Assembly (NCBI RefSeq): GCF_024359545.1
Contig: NZ_JAKQZG010000006.1
Coordinates: forward strand, 242,679-306,678
DNA: 64,000 nucleotides
Source of the DNA: Jiella marina
GTDB taxonomy: Bacteria; Pseudomonadota; Alphaproteobacteria; Rhizobiales; Rhizobiaceae
Direction of reading: 5' to 3'
The notes under the pieces were generated by a model. That model ran no database searches, was not told the origin of the DNA, and saw only the letters and a list, made by a program, of their open reading frames with translations. How positions within the stretch are numbered: the first letter of the stretch is position 1; the number at the start of each line of letters is the position of its first letter. Made by a program: the position numbers and the translations under genes. Positions 32,903-42,989 of this stretch are shown piece after piece.

Positions 32903-32944
32903 CAAGACCATCAACAACGCAAGAACCGATCGGAGCCCGACGCC

Positions 32945-33646
32945 ATGGTCGACAGCGGCCATCCCGAACGCCGCCGCGAAGCATTCTTCGGCCGGCTCAA
33001 GGGACCGAAGCTCCGGCCTCGGCAGGCCGCTCTGCTTGAAGATCGTCTTCCGACCCTCGCCATAGATCCCACCGGACCGGCACCGGCCGATCTGACGGAG
33101 CTCTTTCCTGTGCCGGTCGAGGCGACGCGCCTGGAGATCGGCTTCGGTGGCGGCGAACATCTGCTGCATCGCAGCGGCGAAGAGCCGGAGACCGGCTTCA
33201 TCGGCGTGGAGCCCTTCGTCAACGGCATGGCGAAGCTTCTCTCGGCTCTCGACGATCAGCCGCGGCCCAATCTTCGCCTGTTTCAGGACGATGCCACGAT
33301 TCTCCTGGACTGGCTGCCGGATGCCTCGCTGGCAAGTGTCGATCTGCTCTATCCCGACCCCTGGCCGAAGAAGCGGCATTTCAAGCGCCGCTTCGTGAAC
33401 CGGCGCAATCTGGACAGGCTCGCCCGGGTGCTCGAGCCGGGTGGGCTCTTCCGCTTCGCCTCCGACATCGACACCTATGTCAACTGGACGCTCCGCCACG
33501 CGGCCGAGCATCCGGAATTCAACTGGACAGCCGAACGTGCCGAGGACTGGCACACGCCCTTCGCCGGCTGGCCCGGCACGCGCTATGAGGCGAAAGCCAT
33601 CCGCGAGGGCCGCACGCCGGCCTATCTCACCTTCCGGCGCGCCTGA
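32945..33646 (+). CDS. trmB: tRNA (guanine-N7-)-methyltransferase
   Basis: 233 aa. SAM-binding [23 protein letters not shown], and the TrmB signature [18 protein letters not shown] are present. It methylates G46 in the tRNA variable loop. The family start is the ATG at 32945 with GGAG upstream; a longer open frame overlaps metK and is spurious. It ends the plus-strand housekeeping block. Confidence 0.96.
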   Translation: MVDSGHPERRREAFFGRLKGPKLRPRQAALLEDRLPTLAIDPTGPAPADLTELFPVPVEATRLEIGFGGGEHLLHRSGEEPETGFIGVEPFVNGMAKLLSALDDQPRPNLRLFQDDATILLDWLPDASLASVDLLYPDPWPKKRHFKRRFVNRRNLDRLARVLEPGGLFRFASDIDTYVNWTLRHAAEHPEFNWTAERAEDWHTPFAGWPGTRYEAKAIREGRTPAYLTFRRA

Positions 33647-33654
33647 GGGCGCTG

Positions 33655-34533
33655 CTACGGCAGCTTCTGATCGAGCAGCAGGACTTCCGAGTAAAGGTGA
33701 CCGACCTCTCGCGGGCCGAGATCGGGCGAGCGATACCAGCGCGGCAGCGGGATCGTCTCGACCTCGCCGGGGTCGTCGGCGGGGTTCATCCAGCGACTGT
33801 CTACCGCCAGAACCGCCTTTTCCCCGACGCAGATCGTTTCAGCGATTGCGGACGCATGCGCCGATAGAAAGTCGTAGTTCGAAGCGTGAAGGATCTCGTG
33901 ATAGGCGACCCCCTCGCCCTTCAGCTTGCGCTGCCAGACCAGCCAGACCGTATTGCCGCCATCGCGATCGAGAGGGTCGGTTCCCACGATCGCGTGGTGG
34001 ATGTCGAAATCCCGGTGGAGATCGAGCATCACCCGCTCCTCTTCGGTCAGGCGTTCGCTGATTTCGGCGGGATCATAGATGCGCGAAAGCCCGCTTCCTG
34101 TCTGGGCCGGGCGAAACAGGCTGCGCGTCGCGTCGAGGATTGAAAAGCCGAGCGCGCGGATCTTGCGCCCGGTGGCGCGGCGCGCCGTCATGGTCTGGTA
34201 GGTGACATCGGGTTTGTCCATCCCGGAGCGCAGGAGCCGGTCCCCCGTACCATCGCCGCGATAGTCGGCGAGCAGGTACCATGACGAGAGATCGCAGAAA
34301 CGCCGCACGCCCCGACTGGTCTGCCGATCACTGTAGATCGTGCCCATGAATCCGACAATGCGGCCGCGATCCTCGACCAGCCAGCCTCGCTCCACATCTG
34401 CAGGCCGCCAGGGGTAGTCCAACAGAAGCCGCCACTGCTCGATCGGAATGCGGGCATCCATCCATTCATGGAGCAGTCCCGCCACCGGATCGATGTCCTC
34501 CGCCCCGGCGGGGCGCACGATCGCCCCCGTCAT
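33655..34533 (-). CDS. GNAT-like N-acetyltransferase
   Basis: 292 aa from the ATG at 34533, which overlaps the stop of the upstream deacetylase gene in an ATGA junction; the longer frame upstream of it has no similarity. IVRPAGAEDIDPVAGLLHEWM followed by WLVEDRGRIVGFMGTIYSDR and YRGDGTGDRLLRSGM is a degenerate GNAT motif A. It looks like the acetyltransferases found in surface-polysaccharide clusters of rhizobia. Substrate unknown. Paired with a polysaccharide deacetylase, it may modify an amino-sugar (inference). Confidence 0.65.
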   Translation of the reverse strand: MTGAIVRPAGAEDIDPVAGLLHEWMDARIPIEQWRLLLDYPWRPADVERGWLVEDRGRIVGFMGTIYSDRQTSRGVRRFCDLSSWYLLADYRGDGTGDRLLRSGMDKPDVTYQTMTARRATGRKIRALGFSILDATRSLFRPAQTGSGLSRIYDPAEISERLTEEERVMLDLHRDFDIHHAIVGTDPLDRDGGNTVWLVWQRKLKGEGVAYHEILHASNYDFLSAHASAIAETICVGEKAVLAVDSRWMNPADDPGEVETIPLPRWYRSPDLGPREVGHLYSEVLLLDQKLP

Positions 34534-35342
34534 CGGGCCGAGGGCGCTTGAGTGAGGAGCGCGGTGATCGACTGGAAGCGTATCGCCGGATGGGAGCCGA
34601 GACGGCCCAGAAGCTCTTCCAGAAACGACCAGGTTGCTTCGTCGTGAACGCGATGGTGGGTGAGAATACCGAACGGCTCGTCCGGATCCGTACGCCCCTC
34701 GCGCCGATCGGCCAGCCGTTCGGCGGCCAGCCGGATCAGCTTCTCGCGACCGGCGAAGGCGGCCCCGCCCTTCCATGTGAGAAGGTCGAGATGCGCGTTG
34801 ATCACCGCGAGTCGGGCCGGCGGAAAGAACGGTGCATCCTCGGTCGAGCCGGCGCCTCCCGTGCAGCCATAGGCGCGGGGGCCGAAACAGGAGAGTCCGA
34901 AATAGCCCTGTTGTGGCAGCATGGCCGCGACCCTGGGATCGATGCGGTTCCAGGGCGGCACGAGGAAGGGCAGGAAACTCGCCCCGAAGGAACGCATCAG
35001 GTCACGCATGCCCTCTGACAGTTCGGCGATCACGGTCTCGACGGGCCGCTCCCCGCCGCATTCGACCGCGCGCCGGCCGGTGCCGGCATGGTTCTTGTGC
35101 GCAAAGCCGTGCTGGAGAACCGTGATCCCCGGGGCCGCGAGTGCGCCGACAAGCGCCTCTTCCATCGGCGACGGGACCGCGGCGATCGCGATTGGCAGCC
35201 GGTTGCGACGTGCCGCACCGATGAGACGGGTCAGTTCCGCCGTCGGGGCAACCGCATCATCGTCGCGCCACCAGATGGAAACCGTCCGGCCCGCCGCGGC
35301 CCACCGATCGAGTTCCTGATCGAGTTCATCGAACGCGTTCAT
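34530..35342 (-). CDS. Polysaccharide deacetylase-family protein
   Basis: 270 aa, NodB-like CE4 fold with weak motifs. WWRDDDA (Asp, motif 1), QHGFAHKNH (metal His pair, motif 2), PPWNRID (motif 3) and THHRVHD (motif 5 His) are visible. No signal peptide, so it acts in the cytosol or is a diverged homologue. It is the first gene of a two-gene unit with the GNAT protein. GGATGAGGC precedes the ATG. Confidence 0.78.
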   Translation of the reverse strand: MNAFDELDQELDRWAAAGRTVSIWWRDDDAVAPTAELTRLIGAARRNRLPIAIAAVPSPMEEALVGALAAPGITVLQHGFAHKNHAGTGRRAVECGGERPVETVIAELSEGMRDLMRSFGASFLPFLVPPWNRIDPRVAAMLPQQGYFGLSCFGPRAYGCTGGAGSTEDAPFFPPARLAVINAHLDLLTWKGGAAFAGREKLIRLAAERLADRREGRTDPDEPFGILTHHRVHDEATWSFLEELLGRLGSHPAIRFQSITALLTQAPSAR

Positions 35343-35606
35343 GCCTCATCCCCTCCGGCTGCCCCTCGGTTCCCTCGTGCTTGCCGCCGCTTCCAGCCGG
35401 GAATCCGGACTCGTAACAGGCTCAAGCCCAAGGACCGAACGTCTCGGCCTTCCGCCGCGTGGCGGCGCGCACTCCCCGCCATACTCGAAACATGCCTGAA
35501 ACCAAATCGTCTCTTTGAGAAAAACGGCGGAAACTGATCGGGATTACGAGGCCGTCTTCCAGGAAACCGCCGTCGGGGCTCGGCAGAAAACATCGAGGAT
35601 AAGCAG

Positions 35607-35921
35607 ATGAAAGCCCATTCACATCCGTCCGCCAGCGAGCGGACCCGACGCCTCGCCGGCTTCGTCAACGGAGCGTTCGGTCGCTTCCGCGGCGTGTTAC
35701 CCCCGCAGCGCTCGCGCCGGCTCCAGTCGGTCAGCGAGCTGAACGACCGGCTCTTGGCCGATCTCGGCCTGGCTCCGCTCGACTTGATCGGCGACAGCCG
35801 CACCCTGATCTCGACCCATGAGCGCCTCCAGGCCATCCGGGCCGCCGAATATCGCCACGCGCTCGCCGACACGGACCAACCGCGAGGGCCGCAGGCCATG
35901 GAGCGCGGCGACCAGAACTGA
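35607..35921 (+). CDS. DUF1127 domain-containing small protein
   Basis: 104 aa. VSELNDRLLADLGLAPLDLIGD matches the DUF1127/YjiS core (short Arg-rich helix pair followed by the D-x-G-L segment). Small DUF1127 proteins in alphaproteobacteria affect phosphate and carbon metabolism and RNA turnover; here an N-terminal basic extension and a C-terminal tail make it longer than the usual 45-70 aa. GAGG lies upstream of the ATG. It is followed by a very strong terminator. Confidence 0.7.
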   Translation: MKAHSHPSASERTRRLAGFVNGAFGRFRGVLPPQRSRRLQSVSELNDRLLADLGLAPLDLIGDSRTLISTHERLQAIRAAEYRHALADTDQPRGPQAMERGDQN

Positions 35922-35976
35922 TCGCCGGGAACACCGACCGCCAGGCGAGTTGCCTCACTTGAGAACCCCTAGACGA

Positions 35977-36013
35977 ACAAAACCCGGCGCAGCCACGCTG
36001 CGCCGGGTTTTGT
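35977..36013. terminator. Bidirectional intrinsic terminator between DUF1127 gene and infB
   Basis: Arms 35977-35992 and 35998-36013 are a perfect 16-bp match (ACAAAACCCGGCGCAG and its complement) with a 5-nt loop. T-rich ends flank both sides, so it serves both the plus-strand DUF1127 gene and the minus-strand infB operon. Confidence 0.95.
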
Positions 36014-36035
36014 CGTTTCCCTGTCTCGCCGCTCC

Positions 36036-39000
36036 CTAGAGCGTACGTGCCACGTGCTCGACGCGGAAGCACTCGATGACATCGCCCTGGCGGATGTCCT
36101 CGTAACGCTCGAAGGCCATGCCGCATTCCTGGCCGCTGATGACCTTGGACACTTCGTCCTTGAAGCGCTTGAGGGTCTTGAGCGTACCTTCGTGAATGAC
36201 GACGTCGTCGCGCAGCAGGCGTACGCCCGCACCACGCTCGACCTCGCCCTCGGTGACGAGACAGCCTGCGACCTTGCCGACCTTGGTGATGTTGAACACC
36301 TCCCGGATCTCGGCGTAGCCGATGAAGGTCTCGCGGCGCTCCGGCGACAACAGGCCGGACATGGCGTCCTTCACGTCATCCACGAGATCGTAGATGATGT
36401 TGTAGTAGCGGATCTCGATGCCCTCGCGGGCGGCCGCCTCGCGGGCCTGCTTGTTGGCCCGGACGTTGAAGCCGATGATCGCGGCGTTCGACGCGGCGGC
36501 CAGCGAGATGTCGGATTCGGTGATCGCACCGGCGCCCGAATGAACGATGTTGGCGCGAACCTCGTCGGTCGAGATCTTCTCGAGCGAGCCGGCGATCGCC
36601 TCGATCGAGCCCTGGACGTCGCCCTTGATGAGCAGCGGGAACTCCTTGAGGCCCGTATCCTGCAGCTGCGACATCATCTGCTCGAGCGAGCCGCGCTGGC
36701 CGGCGGACTTCGCCACCTGCTTCTCGCGGGCGAGACGCTGGCGGTACTCGGCGATCTCGCGCGCCTTGCCCTCGTTCTCGACCACGGCAAAGCGGTCGCC
36801 CGCCTGCGGCGTGCCCTGCATGCCGAGGACTTCCACAGGCATCGACGGCGGGGCTTCCTTGAGCTGCTCGCCCTTGTCGTTGACGAGCGCGCGGACGCGG
36901 CCCCATTCGTCGCCGGCGACGACGATGTCGCCCACCTTGAGCGTCCCGGTCTGGACGAGGACGGTCGCGACCGAACCACGGCCCTTGTCGAGCTGCGCCT
37001 CGATGACCACACCCTCGGCCGTCCGCTCCGGATCGGCCTTCAGGTCGAGAATTTCGGCCTGGAGCAGGATCGCTTCGAGCAGCTTTTCGAGATTGGTGCC
37101 CTTGGCGGCCGAGACCTCCACGTCGAGCACCTCGCCACCCAGGGATTCGACGAACACCTCGTGCTGGAGGAGCCCCTGGCGAACCTTGTTGGCGTCGGCT
37201 TCCGGCTTGTCGATCTTGTTGATCGCCACGATGATCGGAACACCCGCCGCCTTGGCGTGATTGATGGACTCGATCGTCTGCGGCATCACGCTGTCGTCGG
37301 CCGCCACCACGAGAACCGCGATGTCGGTCGCCTGCGCACCACGGGCACGCATGGCGGTGAAGGCGGCGTGGCCGGGCGTGTCGATGAACGAGATCTTCTG
37401 CCCGTTCTGCTCGACCTGATAGGCGCCGATATGCTGGGTGATGCCGCCGGCTTCGCCGGAAACCACCTTGGTCTTGCGGATCGCGTCGAGCAGCGACGTC
37501 TTGCCGTGGTCGACGTGGCCCATGATGGTGACGACCGGCGGACGCGAGACGAGGTGTTCCGGATTGTCCTTCACGTCGAAGATACCGGATTCGACGTCGG
37601 ATTCGGCGACACGGTTCACGGTGTGACCGAATTCGGTGGCGATCAGCTCGGCGAGATCAGCATCGATGATGTCGCCCGGCTTCATCATCTGTCCCTCCTT
37701 CATGAGGAACTTGATGACGTCCACCGACCTCTCCGACATGCGGTTTGCGAGTTCCTGGATGGTGATCGTCTCTGGCAGTATCACTTCGCGCGCAATCTTC
37801 TCTCGCGGCTGGCTCTGCTGCGAGCGTTTGAATTTCTCCTGACGGCGGCGGATCGACGAGAGCGAACGTCCACGAGCGCCCTCATCGCCCGAAAGGGCCT
37901 TGTCGAGGGTCAGCTTGCCCCGGCGACGACCCTCGTCGCGATCGGGCCGCGCGGGCTTCGGTGCCTCGCCGGCCGCACCGCCACGCGTGGAACGACGGGG
38001 CCCGCCGGCAGTGCGGCGTGCGCTGTCGTCGTCCTCGCCAACGGGCCGGCGCCGACCTTCGCCACGCTCCGCACGCGCTGCCGCGACTTCCGCATCGGCG
38101 GGCGACATCGGCGCTGCTTCGGTCTTGGCCGTGGCCTTCGGCTTGTTGCTGCGGCGGGTTTCGGCCTCAGCCTCGGCCTTGCGACGTGCTTCGGCCTCGG
38201 CCTCGAGACGCGCCTGCTCCTCGGCCTGACGACGCTCGGATTCCTCGCGTTCGGCACGGCGGCGCTCGTCTTCGGCGATGCGGCGCGCTTCCTCTTCCTG
38301 GAAGACGCGGCGAGCCTCGACCTCACGCTGCTTGGCGATTTCGAGCGCCCGGCGGCGTGCGTCCATCTCCCGTGACGAGAGGTCCGAAAGCACGGCCCCG
38401 CGCGGCTGGCGCTGGCCCTGGCCGGCGTTCTGGCCACCGCCGCGGCGATCATCGCGCGAGCCGCCACGGTCACCCGGGCGACCACCGCCCTGCTGACCGC
38501 GCTGTCCGCCACGCTGATTGTCATCGCGCCCACGCGGCTGGCGCGTCTGGGCGGGCGTCGAAGCCTGTGCCTCGCGCGCAGCGGGCCTGGCGGCCGGAGC
38601 CGCAGCCTTGGGTGCCTCGGGCTCGGCCTGCGCCGGGGCCGAGGCCTTGGACACAGCCTCCGGGGCTTCCGGTTCGGCCTTTGCGGCCGGGCTCGGCGTC
38701 TCCTCGGCGGGCGCCGGCGGCGCCTGCTTCTCGGCTTCAGCCGGTGCCGATACGGCTTCCGGCTCGGGCGCAGCTGCCGGGGCCTTCGCCTCGACGGCCG
38801 GGCTCTCCGCGCCTTCGGGTGCCGCCGTCTGGGGCGCCTCGGCTTCGGGCTCCTGCGGAGCGGCTGTCTGGGCCGGCTTGCTGCCGAACTCGATCTGCTT
38901 CGGGCGTCCGCCGCTGTAGAGCGGCGGTGGCGGCGGCGTCACCTTCGACGTGCCGGCAGGCTTCGCCGAGGTCTGTTCCGCCGAGGGCTCGGCGCGCTGC

Positions 39001-39239
39001 GGCTCGGCCGGCTGCGGTGCGCGCGGCTTCAGTCCGGCCGCCACATTGGGGGCCGCCGCCTCGCGCTCCTCCGGCTTGTGAATGCGCCGCTTCTTGGTCT
39101 CGACAACGACGTTCTTCGTCCGACCATGGCTGAAATTCTGACGCACCGTCGATTGCTCGACGCCGCGGGGCTTCAAGGTCAGGGTCTTCTTCGTGCTCAC
39201 ATGGAGCGTCTTGTCGTCGCCGGACTTGGTATCGCTCAT
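36036..39239 (-). CDS. infB: Translation initiation factor IF-2
   Basis: 1067 aa. The long N-terminal half is Ala/Pro/Glu- and Arg/Glu-rich and disordered, typical of alphaproteobacterial IF-2. The GTPase domain begins near 570 with G1 GHVDHGKT, G3 DTPGHAAF and G4 NKIDKPEAD, followed by domains II-IV. It brings fMet-tRNA to the 30S subunit. It is the last gene of rimP-nusA-ylxR-infB here, ending at a strong terminator, and the usual follower rbfA is absent. Confidence 0.98.
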   Translation of the reverse strand: MSDTKSGDDKTLHVSTKKTLTLKPRGVEQSTVRQNFSHGRTKNVVVETKKRRIHKPEEREAAAPNVAAGLKPRAPQPAEPQRAEPSAEQTSAKPAGTSKVTPPPPPLYSGGRPKQIEFGSKPAQTAAPQEPEAEAPQTAAPEGAESPAVEAKAPAAAPEPEAVSAPAEAEKQAPPAPAEETPSPAAKAEPEAPEAVSKASAPAQAEPEAPKAAAPAARPAAREAQASTPAQTRQPRGRDDNQRGGQRGQQGGGRPGDRGGSRDDRRGGGQNAGQGQRQPRGAVLSDLSSREMDARRRALEIAKQREVEARRVFQEEEARRIAEDERRRAEREESERRQAEEQARLEAEAEARRKAEAEAETRRSNKPKATAKTEAAPMSPADAEVAAARAERGEGRRRPVGEDDDSARRTAGGPRRSTRGGAAGEAPKPARPDRDEGRRRGKLTLDKALSGDEGARGRSLSSIRRRQEKFKRSQQSQPREKIAREVILPETITIQELANRMSERSVDVIKFLMKEGQMMKPGDIIDADLAELIATEFGHTVNRVAESDVESGIFDVKDNPEHLVSRPPVVTIMGHVDHGKTSLLDAIRKTKVVSGEAGGITQHIGAYQVEQNGQKISFIDTPGHAAFTAMRARGAQATDIAVLVVAADDSVMPQTIESINHAKAAGVPIIVAINKIDKPEADANKVRQGLLQHEVFVESLGGEVLDVEVSAAKGTNLEKLLEAILLQAEILDLKADPERTAEGVVIEAQLDKGRGSVATVLVQTGTLKVGDIVVAGDEWGRVRALVNDKGEQLKEAPPSMPVEVLGMQGTPQAGDRFAVVENEGKAREIAEYRQRLAREKQVAKSAGQRGSLEQMMSQLQDTGLKEFPLLIKGDVQGSIEAIAGSLEKISTDEVRANIVHSGAGAITESDISLAAASNAAIIGFNVRANKQAREAAAREGIEIRYYNIIYDLVDDVKDAMSGLLSPERRETFIGYAEIREVFNITKVGKVAGCLVTEGEVERGAGVRLLRDDVVIHEGTLKTLKRFKDEVSKVISGQECGMAFERYEDIRQGDVIECFRVEHVARTL

Positions 39240-39334
39240 CTACGCTTCCGCTTCCCGCGCGGGCAAAGTCCCGCACACTTCGTCTTGCCGGGAGCGTCGC
39301 TCGAAAGGCGCTCCCCGATCGTTCCAATCACGTC

Positions 39335-39994
39335 TCAACCCGCAAGGTCGCTATTCGTCGCGTCACTTGCAGTCGTCAAGGGGTTTAAGCCCCGGTATTT
39401 CGCCAACGCTTCCAAGCGTTTTCGTGCAGCCGAGCCCGCATCCCCGGCAAGGATGGCCGCATGTATCACATTCCCCCCACCCAACGCCAAACTCATTTCG
39501 TCAACGTCGAGCAATCGGTAGTTTCGCACATCCGTCGCCAGGTCCCCCAACCCGGCGCGTCGTGCCGCCTCGATCTTGCGCAGCCCGTTCTCGGCCGCAT
39601 CCGTCGCCTGCACCAGGCAGGCCGCTTCTCCGGCCCTCAGGACTGCCTCGACCTTGGCCGAACCGGTGACCACCTGGCGGGCCTTGCGGGCCAGCCCGAG
39701 CGACCCGGTGACCTGTCGGACCAGAAGCCGGTCGACCATCGCACCCAGATCGTCCGGTGCCTCCACCGCCGATCGGAACGCCCGGGCAAAGAGCCGGCGC
39801 CGGACCGCTTCGTCCACCGCCGTCCGGCTGAGCGCCACATGCGCGCCTCGCCCCGGCAGTCTTCGAGCGAGATCGGGAACGACCCGTCCGTCGGGATCGC
39901 GCACGAAGCGGATGAGTTCATCCGCCTCCATCGCGCAACGCGATACGATGCATGTGCGTTCGTTCACCGCATCGTGCTCCGTTTGCCGCGCCAT
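39335..39994 (-). CDS. YlxR (DUF448) - L7Ae fusion RNA-binding protein
   Basis: 219 aa from the ATG at 39994 with CGGAG 8 nt upstream; a TTG at 40021 is the longer alternative. The N-terminal YlxR domain has ERTCIVSR and LPGRGAHVALSR; the C-terminal L7Ae-like domain has GLARKARQVVTGSAKVEAVLRAGEA and VIHAAI. YlxR binds the RNase P RNA or acts as nucleoid-linked regulator in Bacillus; L7Ae binds kink-turn RNA. The fusion is standard in alphaproteobacteria and lies between nusA and infB. Confidence 0.9.
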   Translation of the reverse strand: MARQTEHDAVNERTCIVSRCAMEADELIRFVRDPDGRVVPDLARRLPGRGAHVALSRTAVDEAVRRRLFARAFRSAVEAPDDLGAMVDRLLVRQVTGSLGLARKARQVVTGSAKVEAVLRAGEAACLVQATDAAENGLRKIEAARRAGLGDLATDVRNYRLLDVDEMSLALGGGNVIHAAILAGDAGSAARKRLEALAKYRGLNPLTTASDATNSDLAG

Positions 39995-40043
39995 GCAACC
40001 ACTCCGACCTGCCGGGAACAAGTCCGGCAGCCTCGTTCATGCC

Positions 40044-41654
40044 TCAGGCAGCGCCCTCGACCTCCTCTTCGTCGGCCTCTTCCTCGTCCTGCGGACCCGC
40101 CAGATCCGCCTCGGTGATCCAGCCTGCCTTCAGACGCGCGGCAATGATCATCTGCTCGGCGTCGGCACGCGACACATCAAAAGGCGACAGCGCCCCGGCG
40201 AACCGCTTCGTCTCGCCGTCCTTGCGTTCGGTCCAGCCGACCAGATCGTCGGCCGCGCAACCGGCGAAATCTTCCAGCGACTTCACGTCGTCCTCGCCGA
40301 GCGCCACGAGCATTTCCGTGGTCAGGCCGGGGATCTCCTTGAGATCGTCGGCAACCCCGAGATCCTTGCGGCGCTGGTCGAGTTCGGCTTCACGCCGCTC
40401 CAGATATTCGCGCGCACGCGCCTGGATCTCCGCGGCGGTGTCGTCGTCGAAGCCTTCGATCGACGCGACCTCGTCCTGATCGACATAGGCCACTTCCTCG
40501 ACCGAGGTGAAGCCTTCCGAGGCGAGAAGCTGGCCGACCATCTCGTCGACGTTGAGCGCCTCCATGAAAGTGTCGGAACGCTCCTGGAATTCCTTCTGGC
40601 GGCGCTGGGATTCTTCCTCCTCGGTCAGGATGTCGATATCCCAGCCGGTGAGCTGCGAGGCAAGCCGCACGTTCTGACCGCGACGGCCGATCGCCAGAGA
40701 CAACTGGTCATCCGGCACAACGACTTCAATCCGCTCGGCGTCCTCGTCGAGCACCACCTTGGCGACTTCCGCCGGCTGCAGAGCGTTGACGAGGAAGGAG
40801 GCGGCATCCGGCGACCAGGGGATGATGTCGATCTTCTCGCCCTGGAGTTCGCCGACCACCGCCTGGACGCGCGAGCCGCGCATGCCGACGCAGGCGCCGA
40901 CCGGATCGACGGAGGAATCGGAGGAAACCACCGCGATCTTGGCGCGCGAGCCGGGATCGCGCGCCACTGCCTTGATGGTAATGATGCCGTCGTAGATTTC
41001 CGGCACTTCCATGGTGAACAGCTTCGCCATGAACTGCGGATGGGTCCGCGACAGGAAGATCTGCGGGCCGCGCTGCTCGCGGCGCACGTCATAGATGAAG
41101 GCGCGCACGCGGTCGCCATAGCGGAAGGCCTCGCGCGGAATCTGCTCGTCGCGACGGATGATGCCCTCGCCGCGCCCGAGATCGACAATCACATTGCCGT
41201 ATTCGACGCGCTTGACCGTGCCGTTGACGATCTCGCCCACCCGGTCCTTGAACTCGTCATACTGCCGGTCGCGCTCGGCCTCGCGCACCTTCTGCACGAT
41301 GACCTGCTTGGCCGACTGGGCCGCGATCCGGCCGAAATCCATCGGCGGCAGCTGCTCGGCGATGAAGTCGCCGGGTTCGGCGTCGGGGTTCTTGTCGCGG
41401 GCGAGTTCGAGATAGATCTGCGTCGCCGGGTTCTCCACGTCCTCGACCACTTCGAGAAGCCGCTGCAGCTTCATCTCGCCGGTCTTGGTGTTGATGTCGA
41501 CGCGAATGTTCGTTTCCTGCCCGTAGCGCGAACGGGCGGCCTTCTGAATGGCGTCGGCCATGGCGCCGATGACGATCTCGCGATCGATCGATTTTTCCCG
41601 CGCAACGGCGTCCGCGATCTGCAGAAGCTCGAGCCGGTTCGCACTGACTGCCAT
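40044..41654 (-). CDS. nusA: Transcription termination/antitermination protein NusA
   Basis: 536 aa. N-terminal domain MAVSANRLELLQIADAVAREKSIDREIVIGAM, S1 domain, two KH domains (VGACVGMRGSRVQAVVGELQGEKIDII and GRRGQNVRLASQLTGWDIDIL), and two acidic C-terminal repeats. It binds RNA polymerase and affects pausing, termination and antitermination; NusA can regulate its own operon. The ATG at 41654 has GAGGAGA upstream. Upstream in-frame codons to 41687 lack similarity. Confidence 0.97.
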   Translation of the reverse strand: MAVSANRLELLQIADAVAREKSIDREIVIGAMADAIQKAARSRYGQETNIRVDINTKTGEMKLQRLLEVVEDVENPATQIYLELARDKNPDAEPGDFIAEQLPPMDFGRIAAQSAKQVIVQKVREAERDRQYDEFKDRVGEIVNGTVKRVEYGNVIVDLGRGEGIIRRDEQIPREAFRYGDRVRAFIYDVRREQRGPQIFLSRTHPQFMAKLFTMEVPEIYDGIITIKAVARDPGSRAKIAVVSSDSSVDPVGACVGMRGSRVQAVVGELQGEKIDIIPWSPDAASFLVNALQPAEVAKVVLDEDAERIEVVVPDDQLSLAIGRRGQNVRLASQLTGWDIDILTEEEESQRRQKEFQERSDTFMEALNVDEMVGQLLASEGFTSVEEVAYVDQDEVASIEGFDDDTAAEIQARAREYLERREAELDQRRKDLGVADDLKEIPGLTTEMLVALGEDDVKSLEDFAGCAADDLVGWTERKDGETKRFAGALSPFDVSRADAEQMIIAARLKAGWITEADLAGPQDEEEADEEEVEGAA

Positions 41655-41769
41655 TGTTTCTCTCCTCATTGGGGCTCTCGCCCTCACCCGTCCGGGGCGA
41701 TCATCCGAGCCCTCGCGCCGGGCCGGCCTCAGCCGGAAAACCCGATGCGCATCGTTTGTTGTCGTCCGT

Positions 41770-42396
41770 TCAGTGGTGGCGGGTTCCCGCCGCCCCCTCG
41801 GTGCTGTCCGCCTGGTCGGCGTCTTCGAAATTCTCGCTCTCGCCGCGGCGCTTGCGCGCGGCCTTCTCCGCCTTCAACGCGGCCTCGATCAGATCGTCCG
41901 TCAAAATGAGCTTCGCTTCGCCGATGGCGTCGAAAGGGATCTCGACGCTCGCGGGCTCGCCATAGGCGGGCTGATCGCGCTCGATGCGGATCGCATCGTC
42001 GGAGACGGCCACGACCTTGCCGCGGAACCGCTTGCGCTCATTGATCAGTCGACTGGTCTCGACCTTCATCAAAAAGCCGGCCCAGGCCTCGAAATCGCCC
42101 TTGCGGACCAGAGGCCGATCGATGCCGGGAGACGAGATCTCCAGATGATAGGCGCGATCGACCGGGTCGGCGACATCGAGAACCGGCGACAGGGCCCGTG
42201 AAACCGCTTCGCAGTCATTGACCGTCATCGTCCCGTCGGGCCGCTCGGCCATGACCTGGACCGTCATTCCGTTCAGACCCGAGACCCGAATCCGCACCAG
42301 CCGGTAGCCAAGCTGCTCCACCGTCGGCTCGATGGCAGCGGCGATCTTGGCCTCCAGACCCTGTTCCTTGACGATGCGCATATCCGGTCGGTTCAC
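41770..42396 (-). CDS. rimP: Ribosome maturation factor RimP
   Basis: 208 aa. [69 protein letters not shown] is the RimP N-domain, followed by the Sm-like C-domain and an acidic tail typical of the order. It is needed for 30S assembly. GTG start at 42396 with CAGAGG upstream; an internal ATG at codon 6 is possible. First gene of the rimP-nusA-ylxR-infB operon. Confidence 0.95.
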   Translation of the reverse strand: MNRPDMRIVKEQGLEAKIAAAIEPTVEQLGYRLVRIRVSGLNGMTVQVMAERPDGTMTVNDCEAVSRALSPVLDVADPVDRAYHLEISSPGIDRPLVRKGDFEAWAGFLMKVETSRLINERKRFRGKVVAVSDDAIRIERDQPAYGEPASVEIPFDAIGEAKLILTDDLIEAALKAEKAARKRRGESENFEDADQADSTEGAAGTRHH

Positions 42397-42574
42397 GTTA
42401 CCTCTGCGAGATCTTCATTCCAGTGCGCGCTTCGATGCCCTCACCTCTTCCGTGAAGGAGCCGCCAGCGGGACCAGAGCCATGGAAGACATGGCCCGGCG
42501 CCCTCGGGACCTCGAAATCCCCTTTGAAGCGGGCATGAAGCGTAATTTTTTATTTCTGACGGTGGCCAAGTAAC

Positions 42575-42604
42575 AAAAAAGAGCGGGACCGGTCGGACCC
42601 ACTC
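42575..42604 (-). terminator. Leader hairpin with T6 run ahead of rimP (attenuator candidate)
   Basis: On the minus strand GAGTGGG (42604-42598) pairs with CCCGCTC (42587-42581) with one T-G pair, followed by TTTTTTG. It sits 25-54 nt after the predicted start of the rimP transcript and before the rimP gene. A terminator in this leader is unusual and could be an attenuator. Confidence 0.6.
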
Positions 42605-42635
42605 TCTCGACATCACCGCAGAGAACTTGAAGGCT

Positions 42636-42664
42636 GATATACGCCCCTTTGGTCCGGGTATCAA
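42636..42664 (-). promoter_or_regulatory. Sigma-70-like promoter of the rimP-nusA-infB operon
   Basis: On the minus strand TTGATA (42664-42659), 17-nt spacer, TATATC (42641-42636). Both boxes match the housekeeping consensus well. Expected start near 42629, about 230 nt upstream of the rimP GTG. Confidence 0.7.
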
Positions 42665-42989
42665 GCCATCGCGAGACCCTTCGCCGACAATCCTCCGGTC
42701 GCGGGGGTCGACCCGCCGCCCAAAGTCGATGTTACAGGCCTCGCCCCTTGGAAGACGATGCTCGACCAGAAGGTCCGGCGGCGCTCTATGCTATTTGCAG
42801 TGACGGGATTGCAGACAGTGCAAGAAGAAGTCTTGCGCCATATGCCGCCAACCGGACTTCAAATTCGTTCGCAATGCATAATAACGCGTTCGTGATCTCA
42901 TCAGAGTGCGGTCCGCCCCTGCATTTCATCTTGCCATTTCGTGCCTACAGTGGAATCATCCTGACGGGGCTTAGATATGGCATTGCTAG

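Larger units (their letters stand above)
42397..42989. other. Untranslated region upstream of rimP operon and of an orphan gene
   Basis: 593 bases between divergent genes. It holds the rimP promoter (42636-42664), a hairpin with a T-run immediately downstream (42575-42604, minus), and the unmarked promoter of the plus-strand gene at 42990. No tRNA is present, unlike the metY-rimP arrangement of enterobacteria. No gene supported here. Confidence 0.5.

Noticed and set aside
36054..38375. Long open frame antisense to infB
   Set aside because: Mirror of infB codons with Arg/His/Asp-rich composition and no recognisable domain; infB is certain.
39576..41909. 777-codon frame antisense to the nusA/ylxR genes
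   Set aside because: No domain motifs; nusA and ylxR on the minus strand are clearly real.
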